NCBI RefSeq assembly: GCF_036858155.1
Contig: NZ_JAAEJX010000004.1
Coordinates: 24,635-88,634 of the forward strand
DNA from: Liberibacter brunswickensis
GTDB lineage: Bacteria; Pseudomonadota; Alphaproteobacteria; Rhizobiales; Rhizobiaceae
Reading direction: 5' to 3'
Length of the DNA stretch: 64,000 nt
The notes beneath the pieces were generated by a model. That model searched no databases. It was not told the DNA's origin and worked only from the letters and a program-made list of their open reading frames with translations. The translations under genes were made by a program, and so were the position numbers. Below are positions 25,931 to 34,985 of this stretch, in pieces (position 1 is the stretch's first letter; every line of letters starts with the position of its first letter).

Positions 25931-26410
25931 TTAATTATTAATTTTATATCATTGGGAATGATTTTATGGAAGTGACTATCTTTTCAGATATTTTATCCCA
26001 AAGTTATAGAAAAATCCATTATATATAGTCTATTTTTTAAATGATTTTTTAATTATAATTTATTAGGAAAAAAATATCTTGATTACATTAACTATAATAA
26101 TTACAAGTTCTTTTTTGGTATTAAATTTTTTCTAGAATTAATTTTCTAGAATGATTATTCTATTATGTATGATTATTTGAATAAATGTGATTTTTTTGAG
26201 GATAACGAATAATAATATATGGAAAAATATGTAAAAGGTTTTTTAGTATATGTAGCACTGTAAGTGCATTTAAAATATGAGGGGTAATACCTATAGTTAT
26301 GCGTATTCTAACTACAATATATTTCGTAGTTAAAAGATTATCTTGATGCAGCATTGTTGCGAGAGATAATATAAGTATGGTTCTTAGCATTTCGAGCTAT
26401 AGGAGTTGCT
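25931..26410. other. Non-coding gap before the pst operon
   Basis: The 480 bases lack a believable gene; a 75-codon minus-strand opening has no family features. Two TCTAGA-centred half repeats at 26131 and 26145 are spaced 14 bases. The pstS promoter should lie here, but I could not find a convincing Pho box. Confidence 0.5.
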
Positions 26411-27466
26411 ATGAAATTTGTCTTTGTATTTATTTTATTTTTTTTATTACTGGATGTGTGTAATGGCACCAAGAGTTTTGCTCGTAATCGCATAAAGATA
26501 GCAGGTTCTGCTACATTGTTTCCTTATTCCAAGATTATTGCTGAAAATTTCAGTGAATATTTTCCTGAGTTTAAAACGCCTTTCGTGGAGTCTGGTGGAT
26601 CTAGCGTTGGTATAAAAGAATTTTGCCAAGGTAGTAGTGATGATACAATAGATATTGTTAATTCTTCTCGTAAAATAACCAAAGGTGAATTAAAAGAATG
26701 TAAAAAGAATGGTGTTTTTGATATTCAAGAAGTGACAATCGGTTATGATGGTATATTACTAGTCAGTGATAGAAATATGGTAAATATTTCTTTAACTATT
26801 GAGGATCTTTATAAAGCATTAGCTTCTCATTTAATCTTAAACAATAATGTTGTGCTTAATCCATTTAAAAAATGGTCAGAAATAAGGTGTGGTTTGCCTG
26901 AAGTGCGTATTGCTATTTATGTCCCAAGTGAAAAACATGGTACTCGAGAAGTTATAGAACAAAAAGTTTTGAAGGAAGGTTGCGTGAGATCTGGAAATTT
27001 TTCGATAATGCGTGATGTTCTTAAGTATAATGATAATCAGTTGAATGCTGCTTGTATGTCAATTAGACATGATGGAGTTGCTGTTGAAGTAGATGGTGAT
27101 TATGCTGAAACTCTAGCGAGAATAGAGGTGAGTAAAAATGTTTTTGGTTTTTTGGGATTGTCTTTTTATAAAAATAATACTGATGTTTTAAATCTTATAG
27201 CAATTGATGGAATTGTTCCTTCTGTGGATACGATTTTATCAGGTCTATATCCGATTTCGCGACCACTTTTATTCTATGTTAAGAAACAGCATTTCAAAAA
27301 TGTTCTAGGTCTTAAGGAATATGTTGAATTTAGTGTTTCAGATGAAATGATGGATCCTGATTATCAACTTATTAGATATGGTTTAATCCCTATTCCTGAT
27401 AAGGATAGGAAGATTTTGTTGAATTCTATTGCAGTTGAAAGAAATGGTGAGAATAAGGTTGCTTGA
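26411..27466 (+). CDS. pstS: Phosphate ABC transporter substrate-binding protein PstS
   Basis: A 351-residue periplasmic binding protein with a signal peptide (residues 1-20). The phosphate site starts with KIAGSATLFPYSKIIAENF, and FVESGGSSVGIKEFC and DIVNSSRKITKGE follow; EKHGTREVIEQ is the later ligand loop. It belongs to the PstS/SphX type with the C-terminal YPISRPLLFYVKKQH segment. AGGAGTTGCT gives the ribosome-binding site. First gene of pstSCAB-phoU. Confidence 0.94.
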   Translation: MKFVFVFILFFLLLDVCNGTKSFARNRIKIAGSATLFPYSKIIAENFSEYFPEFKTPFVESGGSSVGIKEFCQGSSDDTIDIVNSSRKITKGELKECKKNGVFDIQEVTIGYDGILLVSDRNMVNISLTIEDLYKALASHLILNNNVVLNPFKKWSEIRCGLPEVRIAIYVPSEKHGTREVIEQKVLKEGCVRSGNFSIMRDVLKYNDNQLNAACMSIRHDGVAVEVDGDYAETLARIEVSKNVFGFLGLSFYKNNTDVLNLIAIDGIVPSVDTILSGLYPISRPLLFYVKKQHFKNVLGLKEYVEFSVSDEMMDPDYQLIRYGLIPIPDKDRKILLNSIAVERNGENKVA

Positions 27467-27518
27467 TAATGAATTTGTTATTTATCTGAGTTGCTTTTCC
27501 TAAAAAGGATGGTGTTCC

Positions 27519-28994
27519 TTGTTATTTGGTTTTTGTTTTGTTTTCTTGGGTTTTGTATCCTATTTTTTAGGCTGTTTGCGTGCGAGATTATTATCAAAGA
27601 AAAATGATGTTCGTCTTTATTCAAAAGAAAGTTATTATGGTACTTATGTAGTCCTTTGTTCTGTTATTCCATGCGTTGTAATTTTTTTATTATGGTCTAT
27701 GATTTCTCCACATCTAATTGATATAAAGGTCAATAATATTTTTTATTCTCATCTGTATGGATTAGAAGAAGGAGATAAAAAATTTTCCTATAATATGGTA
27801 CATAAAATTTCGGATTATTTGTCGTCTCTTAGTAATGATAAGAGAGATAAAATACATAAAGATTCAAATAATATATATGATTTATTAAAATCTCAGAATA
27901 TAGTTTTATCAAATCATCATGTACCATGGATTGTTGAAGCAGCGTTTTATCAGGAAAGTCTATCATACAAAAGTCGGATAATGATGACTTTATCTATTTT
28001 CTTTTCTTATTTGTTGGGATTATTATACTCTATATTTCGTATTACAGTTAATTTTTGTGCTCGTACTAGAGTTGAGCAATTTTCTATTTTTTTATTGTGG
28101 ATCAGTTCTATTATGTCAATTATGATATCGCTTGGTATCATAATATCTCTTTTTGCTAATTCACTTATATTTTTTCATATAATTTCGGCAAAAGATTTTT
28201 TCTTTGGTACTGTTTGGGATCCTCATTTTTCATCTATAGGCTCTAATAATATCGTAGGACAATTTGGTCTGATCCCTTTGTTAGTAGGAACGTTTTACAT
28301 AGGTTTTATAGCCATGTTGTTTTCTGTTCCAATTGGTTTATTAATTGCAATATATATGGCAGAATATGCTCCTAAAAAGTTGCGTGCTATAATTAAGCCT
28401 GTTACAGAGATATTAGTCGGTATTCCAACTATCGTTTATGGTTTTTTTGCATTATCTGTGGTAGGGCCTTTTTTGAAAGATATGTCTTTATATATGAATG
28501 GTTTAATTACTGGTAACTACAAAAGCTTTATTGAAGCTCAAAGTGTTTTAACTGCTGGTTTAGTGATGGGTATTATGCTTGTCCCATATGTATCTTCTTT
28601 GTCAGAAGATGTTATTTCATCTGTTCCTCGTGCTCTACGAGATGGTTCTTTAGGTTTAGGAGCAACCCGTTCAGAGACTATGAAGTATATTATTTTTCCA
28701 GCAGCATTTCCTGGTATTGCAGGTGCTATTTTGATAACTGCATCACGTACTATTGGGGAAACGATGATTGTTATCTTGGCAGCTGGTGTTGCTGCTCGTC
28801 TTCAGTTTGATCCTTTTGAATCTATGACTACTATAACTGTTAAGATTATGAATCAATTAACGGGGGATCATGAGTTTTCTTCTCCTCAGACGCTGGTGGC
28901 TTTTGCATTAGGATTGACATTGTTTTGTATTACATTTTTTCTTAATATCTGTGCTATGTATATCATGAAAAAATATAAGAGAAAGTACGAATGA
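27519..28994 (+). CDS. pstC: Phosphate ABC transporter permease PstC
   Basis: A 491-residue permease, longer than the roughly 320-residue E. coli PstC because of an N-terminal extension with two or three extra membrane segments, common in Rhizobiales. The permease domain begins near residue 245 (GLIPLLVGTFYIGFIAMLFS) and carries the EAA-like loop PRALRDGSLGLGATRSETMK. The start is TTG with AAGGA eight bases upstream. Overlaps pstA by four bases. Confidence 0.93.
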   Translation: MLFGFCFVFLGFVSYFLGCLRARLLSKKNDVRLYSKESYYGTYVVLCSVIPCVVIFLLWSMISPHLIDIKVNNIFYSHLYGLEEGDKKFSYNMVHKISDYLSSLSNDKRDKIHKDSNNIYDLLKSQNIVLSNHHVPWIVEAAFYQESLSYKSRIMMTLSIFFSYLLGLLYSIFRITVNFCARTRVEQFSIFLLWISSIMSIMISLGIIISLFANSLIFFHIISAKDFFFGTVWDPHFSSIGSNNIVGQFGLIPLLVGTFYIGFIAMLFSVPIGLLIAIYMAEYAPKKLRAIIKPVTEILVGIPTIVYGFFALSVVGPFLKDMSLYMNGLITGNYKSFIEAQSVLTAGLVMGIMLVPYVSSLSEDVISSVPRALRDGSLGLGATRSETMKYIIFPAAFPGIAGAILITASRTIGETMIVILAAGVAARLQFDPFESMTTITVKIMNQLTGDHEFSSPQTLVAFALGLTLFCITFFLNICAMYIMKKYKRKYE

Positions 28995-30274
28995 AATCTT
29001 TTTCCGATAGTAAAAAGAACTTAAAATGTCGCTATGTTTCTGAATGGCTATTCCGTTTTTATTGTTTATTAGCTGTGTTAGCTGTTTTTGTTTTTCTTAT
29101 TATGTTACTATGTTCAGTTGTTTCTAAGGGGGTTGGAGTTTTATGGCAAGCAAGAATTTCTTTGCCAATAGAATTTTCTGAAAATATTATTGATCCTCAG
29201 AAAAATCGTTTTTCAGATCCTTCTATTCTATTAAAAGCAAATTATAATTTGTTGATTCGAAAATCTTTAGCTCGTAAGTTTAGTATTTCTGATGCTAATC
29301 ATTCATTATTATCTAAAGCTAGTGATATGATATCTACTACTTCCCGTAATAGTTTGCGAAAAATCTTGCTTGCAGATACATCTTTAATAGGCAAGACAGT
29401 AGAGGTATCATTTTTAGCAAGTGCTAATGTCGATTCTGCTTTGAAAGGATATTTAGATCTTTCTTTGCCTGAAAATGTGCGTAAGATTTCTGATTATCAG
29501 TTAAATTGGTTCCAAAAGTTAAATTCAGAAGGATCTTTATCTTTGCATTTTAATTATGCTTTTTTTATAAACGGTGCTTCCAGTCGACCAGAAGCAGCAG
29601 GGATTGGTGTTTCAGTAATTGGTTCTTTGTATATGATATTGATAGTTATAGGATTATCTTTCCCTTTAGGAATTGCGTCTGCTATATATTTAGAAGAGTT
29701 TTCTCCTAAAAGTTTTTTTTCTAGTTTTATTCAGGTGAATATTAGCAATTTAGCTTCTGTTCCTTCTGTCGTATATGGTATTCTTGGCTCAGCTATGTTG
29801 ATTAATTTTTTTAAGATGCCGCGTTCAACATCGCTTGTAGGTGGTTTGATTTTAGCTTTAATGACATTGCCTAATATTATTATTGCTACAGGTGTTGCGT
29901 TGAGGACAGTCCCTTCGTCTATTAGATCTGCAGCATTGGGATTGGGATCTTCTAAGATTCAAACTGTCTTTCATCATGTTTTGCCATTGGCTATGCCAGC
30001 TATTTTGACGGGATCTATTGTTAGTTTAGCACGGGCATTAGGAGAGACAGCTCCTCTTTTATTTGTAGGAATGATTGCTTTTGTTACAGATTATCCAGAA
30101 GGTGTTACTGATGTTGCTACGGCATTTCCTGTTCAAATTTATTTATGGGCAGCTGACGCAGAAAGATCTTTTGTAGAGAAGACATTTGGAGCTATATTGT
30201 TGTTATTGATTTTTCTAGCAGTTATTAATATAGCCATGTTATGGTTGAGGAATAGATTCAAACAACGTTGGTAA
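28991..30274 (+). CDS. pstA: Phosphate ABC transporter permease PstA
   Basis: A 427-residue permease, again with a long N-terminal extension (periplasmic part about 60-200). The core has GIGVSVIGSLYMILIVIGLS, then ASVPSVVYGILGSAM and the coupling loop PSSIRSAALGLGSSKIQTVF, ending with RALGETAPLLFVG. It pairs with PstC in the inner membrane. ATGA overlap with pstC. Confidence 0.94.
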   Translation: MKSFSDSKKNLKCRYVSEWLFRFYCLLAVLAVFVFLIMLLCSVVSKGVGVLWQARISLPIEFSENIIDPQKNRFSDPSILLKANYNLLIRKSLARKFSISDANHSLLSKASDMISTTSRNSLRKILLADTSLIGKTVEVSFLASANVDSALKGYLDLSLPENVRKISDYQLNWFQKLNSEGSLSLHFNYAFFINGASSRPEAAGIGVSVIGSLYMILIVIGLSFPLGIASAIYLEEFSPKSFFSSFIQVNISNLASVPSVVYGILGSAMLINFFKMPRSTSLVGGLILALMTLPNIIIATGVALRTVPSSIRSAALGLGSSKIQTVFHHVLPLAMPAILTGSIVSLARALGETAPLLFVGMIAFVTDYPEGVTDVATAFPVQIYLWAADAERSFVEKTFGAILLLLIFLAVINIAMLWLRNRFKQRW

Positions 30275-30296
30275 TGAGGATATTTGATATATTATA

Positions 30297-31061
30297 ATGA
30301 ATCAGATTTATAAAATGATAAGCAACAAGGTATCTGTATGTTATGGTGAAAAAAGAGTCTTGTTTGATATAAACTTGAAAATTCCTAAGAATTCAGTTAC
30401 GGCCTTAATAGGCCCTTCAGGGTGTGGAAAATCAACTTTTCTGCGATGTTTAAATCGTATGAATGAAACAATTGATAATTGTTTTTTTACTGGTGAAATT
30501 ATTTTAGATGGAGAGAATATTTATAAGCCATCGGTTGATGTTGTAAGGTTGCGTGCTCGAGTTGGAATGGTATTCCAGAGACCGAATCCATTTCCCAAAT
30601 CTATATATGAAAATGTTGCGTATGGGCCACGCATACATGGTATAGGGAAGAAGAAAGAAGATATAGATCAAATTGTAGAAATGAGCTTAAAAAAGGCAGG
30701 TTTGTTTGATGAGGTTAAGGATATACTTTTTCAAAATGCTTTTCTTCTATCTGGGGGGCAGCAACAGCGTGTTTGTATCGCACGTGCTTTAGCTGTTAAT
30801 CCTGAAGTTATTTTAATGGATGAACCATGTTCTGCTCTTGATCCTATTGCTACAGCTTCTATAGAAGAGTTGATACATGAATTACGTGAAAATTTGACAA
30901 TTGTTATCGTAACGCATTCTATGCAACAAGCTGCTCGTGTATCACAGCGTGCTGCTATGTTTCATATGGGACACCTGGTTGAAGAGGATAATACTGACAA
31001 GATGTTTACACATCCGTCTGATCGTCGAACTCAAGATTATATAATGGGGCGTTGTGGTTAA
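30297..31061 (+). CDS. pstB: Phosphate ABC transporter ATP-binding protein PstB
   Basis: A 254-residue ABC ATPase. Walker A is IGPSGCGKST, followed by FLRCLNRMNE, the Q-loop VGMVFQRPNPFPKSIYENVA (a PstB hallmark), signature LSGGQQQRVCIARALA, Walker B VILMDEPCSALDP and switch His in IVTHSMQQAARVS. A second in-frame ATG six codons in is possible. Confidence 0.97.
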   Translation: MNQIYKMISNKVSVCYGEKRVLFDINLKIPKNSVTALIGPSGCGKSTFLRCLNRMNETIDNCFFTGEIILDGENIYKPSVDVVRLRARVGMVFQRPNPFPKSIYENVAYGPRIHGIGKKKEDIDQIVEMSLKKAGLFDEVKDILFQNAFLLSGGQQQRVCIARALAVNPEVILMDEPCSALDPIATASIEELIHELRENLTIVIVTHSMQQAARVSQRAAMFHMGHLVEEDNTDKMFTHPSDRRTQDYIMGRCG

Positions 31062-31099
31062 GATAGCTGCTAATTATTTTAAAACAGGAGAGTATATTT

Positions 31100-31786
31100 A
31101 TGTCTTTTCATATATTATCAGCGTATGATGAAGAATTAGATTTTCTTTCTCGGCGGATTGTTGAAATGGGGATGATTGCTAGAAAGATGGTTGATTCTTC
31201 AGTTAGAGCTTTTATAGAAGGGGATACTGCTCTTGCTCATAAGGTAATTGATGAAGATGTTGTTCTAGATAAGCTAGAGAGGGATATAGGGGACAAAGCA
31301 ATTATAACAATTGCTAAGCGTCAACCAATGGCATCTGATTTACGTGAGATAGTTGGATCAATTAAAATAGCTGCTGATTTGGAGCGTATTGGGGATTTAT
31401 CTAAGAATACCGCAAGGCGTGTTTTGGCTTTACAGATGTTTGGTGTTCCTAGGAAGTTAGTTTTGACAATTGAGCCTTTAGCAACTTTATCTTTAGAGCA
31501 GCTATCTGAGATTTTAGATGCATACGGTAGTAGATCAACAGAAAAAACTCAATCTATTTGTAATCGTGACGGTGAGTTAGATGCTATGCATACATCATTA
31601 TTTCGAGAATTATTGACATATATGATGGAGGATCCTCGTAATATCACATTGTGTACTCATCTTCTTTTTTGTTCTAAAAACATTGAGCGTATTGGAGATC
31701 ACGTTACCAATATTGCTGAAACTATCCATTATATGACTACAGGTATACAGCCATATAAAGAGCATTTAAGAAAAGACAATCACTAA
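31100..31786 (+). CDS. phoU: Phosphate uptake regulator PhoU
   Basis: A 228-residue cytosolic helical protein with two PhoU repeats: first IVEMGMIARKMVDSSVRAFI with DLREIVGSIKIAADLERIGD, second YMMEDPRNITLCTHLLFCSK then NIERIGDHVTNIAETIHYM. The E-R-I-G-D metal motifs are in both. PhoU restrains Pst uptake and PhoR signalling. GGAGAGTATATTT gives the ribosome-binding site. A phoB/phoR pair is not in this window. Confidence 0.96.
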   Translation: MSFHILSAYDEELDFLSRRIVEMGMIARKMVDSSVRAFIEGDTALAHKVIDEDVVLDKLERDIGDKAIITIAKRQPMASDLREIVGSIKIAADLERIGDLSKNTARRVLALQMFGVPRKLVLTIEPLATLSLEQLSEILDAYGSRSTEKTQSICNRDGELDAMHTSLFRELLTYMMEDPRNITLCTHLLFCSKNIERIGDHVTNIAETIHYMTTGIQPYKEHLRKDNH

Positions 31787-31854
31787 TATATTTTTCTAAA
31801 ACTAAAGATAGCTTTTTATAGTTATTTAATATCCTTTTATATAATTTATTTTTA

Positions 31855-31881
31855 TTTCTTTCCTCAAAATGAGGAAAGAAA
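31855..31881. terminator. Bidirectional hairpin between phoU and grpE
   Basis: TTTCTTTCCTCA (31855-31866), loop AAA, TGAGGAAAGAAA (31870-31881): a 12-pair perfect stem in the gap between two convergent genes. Position and symmetry suggest shared transcription termination, though neither side has a pure T tract. Confidence 0.55.
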
Positions 31882-31962
31882 AGATTGTTACATGAAATAG
31901 TATATAGAATATATTTATAAAAAATCATTTCTTTATTGCTTAGCACTGTTACCTTCTGTGTT

Positions 31963-32580
31963 TCAGGATAAAGGTTTGTCTTTTGTTTCATTATTTTCCG
32001 ATATCGGATTTTGGGTTTTTCCTTTAGAAATGGTTACTAATGCAGGTCGTAGGACGCGTTCATTTATAGCATATCCGTCTTGAATTACTTTTATTACTGT
32101 GTTAGCAGGTATTTCATCATTTGGTTCTTCACACATAGCTTGATGCATATTGGGGTTAAATTTTTGATCTTTAGCATCAATTTTCTTAACACCATATCTT
32201 TCTAACGTTGACATCATATCACGTCTGGTCATCTCTATCCCGTCTATCAATGATTTAAAAGATTGTTCGTTGTCTTTTTCACTATTTGCTGGTTCTGTAT
32301 TAATAGAGTCAATTGCACGAGAAAGATTATCAGAAACAGCAAGAATATCACGAGCAAATGTTGCTATTGAATAAGATTGAGCATCTTTGATTTCTCTGTC
32401 GGTTCTACGACGTAGATTTTCCATGTCTGCAATAACACGTACATATTTATCACGTAATTCTTCTAATTCATTTTGTATTTCTTCTAGGGGATTAACGTCG
32501 GATTGTTCATTTTTTTCATTTAAAGTATTTGAAATTGTATTAGAGTTATTTGTTTCTTCTGCAATTTTTTTTTCACTCAT
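31963..32580 (-). CDS. grpE: Nucleotide exchange factor GrpE
   Basis: About 205 residues. It releases ADP from DnaK. The N-terminal half is a charged coiled coil (IQNELEELRDKYVRVIADME, NLRRRTDREIKDAQSYSIA), the C-terminal beta domain has FNPNMHQAMCEEPNDEIPAN and VIQDGYAINERVLRPALV. The ATG at 32580 is preferred because GGAG lies at the right distance; an upstream ATG at 32592 contains that GGAG. dnaK and hrcA are not in the window. Confidence 0.95.
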   Translation of the reverse strand: MSEKKIAEETNNSNTISNTLNEKNEQSDVNPLEEIQNELEELRDKYVRVIADMENLRRRTDREIKDAQSYSIATFARDILAVSDNLSRAIDSINTEPANSEKDNEQSFKSLIDGIEMTRRDMMSTLERYGVKKIDAKDQKFNPNMHQAMCEEPNDEIPANTVIKVIQDGYAINERVLRPALVTISKGKTQNPISENNETKDKPLS

Positions 32581-33008
32581 GAAAATCTCCATTGTTTCAT
32601 TTGCTTAATTTTTTAAAGGTAAAAGATATTTTTGACGAAGTAACATTTCGACATGAGTATTTTAATTGTACTTAAAAATCTCATGCAAGCAACTATACTT
32701 AGGAAACAATTTCCCATCAATGGTCAAAATAACTTAATTTTATCTTAAATTTATATGATAAGTAAAATTAAGTTATACCATGATAGTCAAGTTTTTCTTT
32801 CTAAAACAGCACTCTTAAATAGCTGTTGCTGTGCTAACACATCTATTTATAATTTTTATTATAGTAAAATTCAAATATTCTATATGAGATAGAATAATTT
32901 TTCTTATTTCCACTATCATCCATTTCATATTAATTTTATTTTAAACATCATATCCATATACTGGTAATATTCTAGAGCTTAACAGAGTATAAGCATATAT
33001 AATTATTT
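32581..33008. other. Divergent promoter region of grpE and the histidine kinase gene
   Basis: No gene in 428 bases. It contains a perfect 14-bp inverted repeat (32729-32742 and 32763-32776) with a 20-base spacer, flanked by TGGT/ACCA, and a smaller AACAGC/GCTGTT dyad at 32805-32827. Heat-shock control of grpE is plausible but no clear CIRCE or sigma-32 site was seen. Confidence 0.5.
32729..32776. repeat. 14-bp perfect inverted repeat, 20-base spacer
   Basis: ATAACTTAATTTTA at 32729-32742 and its reverse complement at 32763-32776. TGGT (32721-32724) and ACCA (32777-32780) could extend the stem across a four-base bulge. Confidence 0.8.
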
Positions 33009-34529
33009 ATGTCAAAGAATAACAAGGGTATAGTGTATATATCACAAGGAAAAAAAGAAAAGGATTACAATGTTCTTGTATCTCCTGCTAGAGATCGTTC
33101 AGGCGTAGGTTATTCCTCTAACACTTATTTTGAAAGAGAAATTATCACCTTGCACGTCGAGTCTTTGTTCCGTGTTTCTCCTATTTTGCCTCTTTTCGTC
33201 CTGCTTGTTGCTAACATAGGTACTTGGTTTACCCAAAATCCTATACTACCTATGTGGTCTCTTATAACATTAGCAGTTTATGCTGCTAACCTTTCATTAG
33301 GACAAAAGGTAATAGATAGTGATATAAAAGAGGGTAGGGTATATATATGGCGCATATGGCTTCTTGTAGGTCAGATTGCTATTGGATTGTGTTGGACACT
33401 TTTGACACTAGTTGAGCCAGGTACATGGACACCGGAATATTTGACAATTTATAAAAGTGCTACTCTACTTATTGCTTTGTCAATTAGTGCTCTTTCTAAT
33501 TTTATGCTTCCATATGCTGTTTTCTTATCATTTTTCCCAGTTTTAGTAGCTCTTAGCACTCAAGCAATTATGAGTATGCATGTTTTAGATATCAGTCTTG
33601 CTGGGATGCTTGCTATGGCTTTATCTTTTTTTACTTATATTACGTATCATTTGTTTAAATCTAATGTGAAAATTCTTTCGTGCCAAGCTGAGAAAGACGA
33701 TCTTATTGCTGAGTTAGAAATAGCAAAGTCTATTTCGGATGAGACAAGAAAACGTGCAGAAGAAGCAAATCTTGCTAAATCTCGTTTTCTTGCATCAATG
33801 TCACATGAATTGAGGACTCCTCTGAATGCTATTTTAGGATTTTCAGAAGTGATGGGATTGGAGACAATGGGTCCATTGAATAATGATACTTATAAAGAAT
33901 ATATTGGAGATATTCATCGTTCTGGGCAGCATCTTTTAAATCTAATTAATGAAATATTGGATATTTCCCTTATTGAATCAGGACGATGTGAGCTTATTGA
34001 ATCTGCTATATCTCTTGTTGATATTATGCATGAATGTATAATTATGTTACAGTTGAGAGCACAAGAAAAAAACATTGAAATATTGCAAAAAACTGATCCT
34101 ACACTTTCCTCTGTGTGGGCGGATAAAAAAGGTATGAGGCAGGTTATTCTAAATCTTCTTTCCAATGCTGTTAAATTTAATTCTACTGGTGGGAAAGTAC
34201 ATATAACAGTTGGTTGGACTTCTGGAGGAGGACAATATATTTCTGTAAAGGATAATGGTCCTGGAATATCCGAAGGAGAAATGCCAACTGTATTATCTTC
34301 TTTTGGTCAAGGATCTATAGCAATTAAGAGTGTTGAACAAGGAGTTGGACTTGGTATACCTATAGTACGATCTATAATGGCTAATCATGGTGGTAAATTT
34401 CTAATTAAGTCGAAACTTCGAGAAGGAGTTGAAGTCATAGCAATTCTCCCGAGTACTCGTGTTCTTAATTTTGTTCCTGATGATATTCAGGATAGTAGTG
34501 AATCTTCTAGATTTCAGTTGTATGCATAG
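33009..34529 (+). CDS. Membrane sensor histidine kinase, DivJ/PleC/PdhS-like
   Basis: A 506-residue kinase. Residues 55-215 hold five or six membrane helices without a recognised periplasmic sensor. A short coiled linker (225-258) leads to the phosphoacceptor box with H266 in SHELRTPLNAILGFSEVM. The next residues, GPLNNDTYKEYIGDIHRSGQ, are typical of the DivJ/PleC/PdhS group that acts on DivK in alphaproteobacteria. The ATPase part has the N-box QVILNLLSNAVKFN, G1 VKDNGPGISEGE and G2 GVGLGIPIVRSIMANHGG. No receiver domain and no response-regulator gene beside it, as expected for that group. It would feed the cell-cycle phosphorelay; substrate is inferred. Confidence 0.85.
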   Translation: MSKNNKGIVYISQGKKEKDYNVLVSPARDRSGVGYSSNTYFEREIITLHVESLFRVSPILPLFVLLVANIGTWFTQNPILPMWSLITLAVYAANLSLGQKVIDSDIKEGRVYIWRIWLLVGQIAIGLCWTLLTLVEPGTWTPEYLTIYKSATLLIALSISALSNFMLPYAVFLSFFPVLVALSTQAIMSMHVLDISLAGMLAMALSFFTYITYHLFKSNVKILSCQAEKDDLIAELEIAKSISDETRKRAEEANLAKSRFLASMSHELRTPLNAILGFSEVMGLETMGPLNNDTYKEYIGDIHRSGQHLLNLINEILDISLIESGRCELIESAISLVDIMHECIIMLQLRAQEKNIEILQKTDPTLSSVWADKKGMRQVILNLLSNAVKFNSTGGKVHITVGWTSGGGQYISVKDNGPGISEGEMPTVLSSFGQGSIAIKSVEQGVGLGIPIVRSIMANHGGKFLIKSKLREGVEVIAILPSTRVLNFVPDDIQDSSESSRFQLYA

Positions 34530-34985
34530 CAGTATAATTGTTAAATGTTTTTTGCATTATGATTCGTTATTTTGATAATTTATGTATTGAGATTTATGTT
34601 TTAATTTGCTATTGATTTTGGTTTTTTAATTTTATCTCTATTTTTGTATAATTGCTTTTAGTCTTATTACTTGATTACTAAATATGCCTTTACATTTATA
34701 TAATTTTTTTTTTGAAATTGTATAGTCAAAATATTTTAGATTTATTTAGTGTTAGTTATTGTTTTTTTTGAGTATTTTCTTTTATATAATTATATTATAG
34801 TACATTGTTTAGTACGTGCATTTTATATTCTAGTAGTTAAAATGATTTGTTATATTAAAAATATTAAATAATTTTTTTTTACGATATTTGTACTATTATG
34901 TAGTATGGATAGAGGTGTATTGTTTTTCAATTTACTTATTGTTTAATATCAATTGTGATTATTTTTATTTGGTTTAGGAGTACAG
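34530..34985. other. AT-rich gap before the Do-type protease gene
   Basis: No gene or distinct structure in 456 bases apart from long T runs. The protease promoter should lie near the right end. No decayed coding stretch was recognised on quick six-frame inspection. Confidence 0.45.

Noticed and set aside
26163..26390. 75-residue minus-strand frame before pstS
   Set aside because: It has no recognisable domain, covers the expected pstS promoter, and its composition matches random AT-rich sequence.
32800..32840. CIRCE-like site upstream of grpE
   Set aside because: One half reads AGCACTC, but the other half (GTGCTAA) is not at the nine-base spacing and the symmetry is poor.
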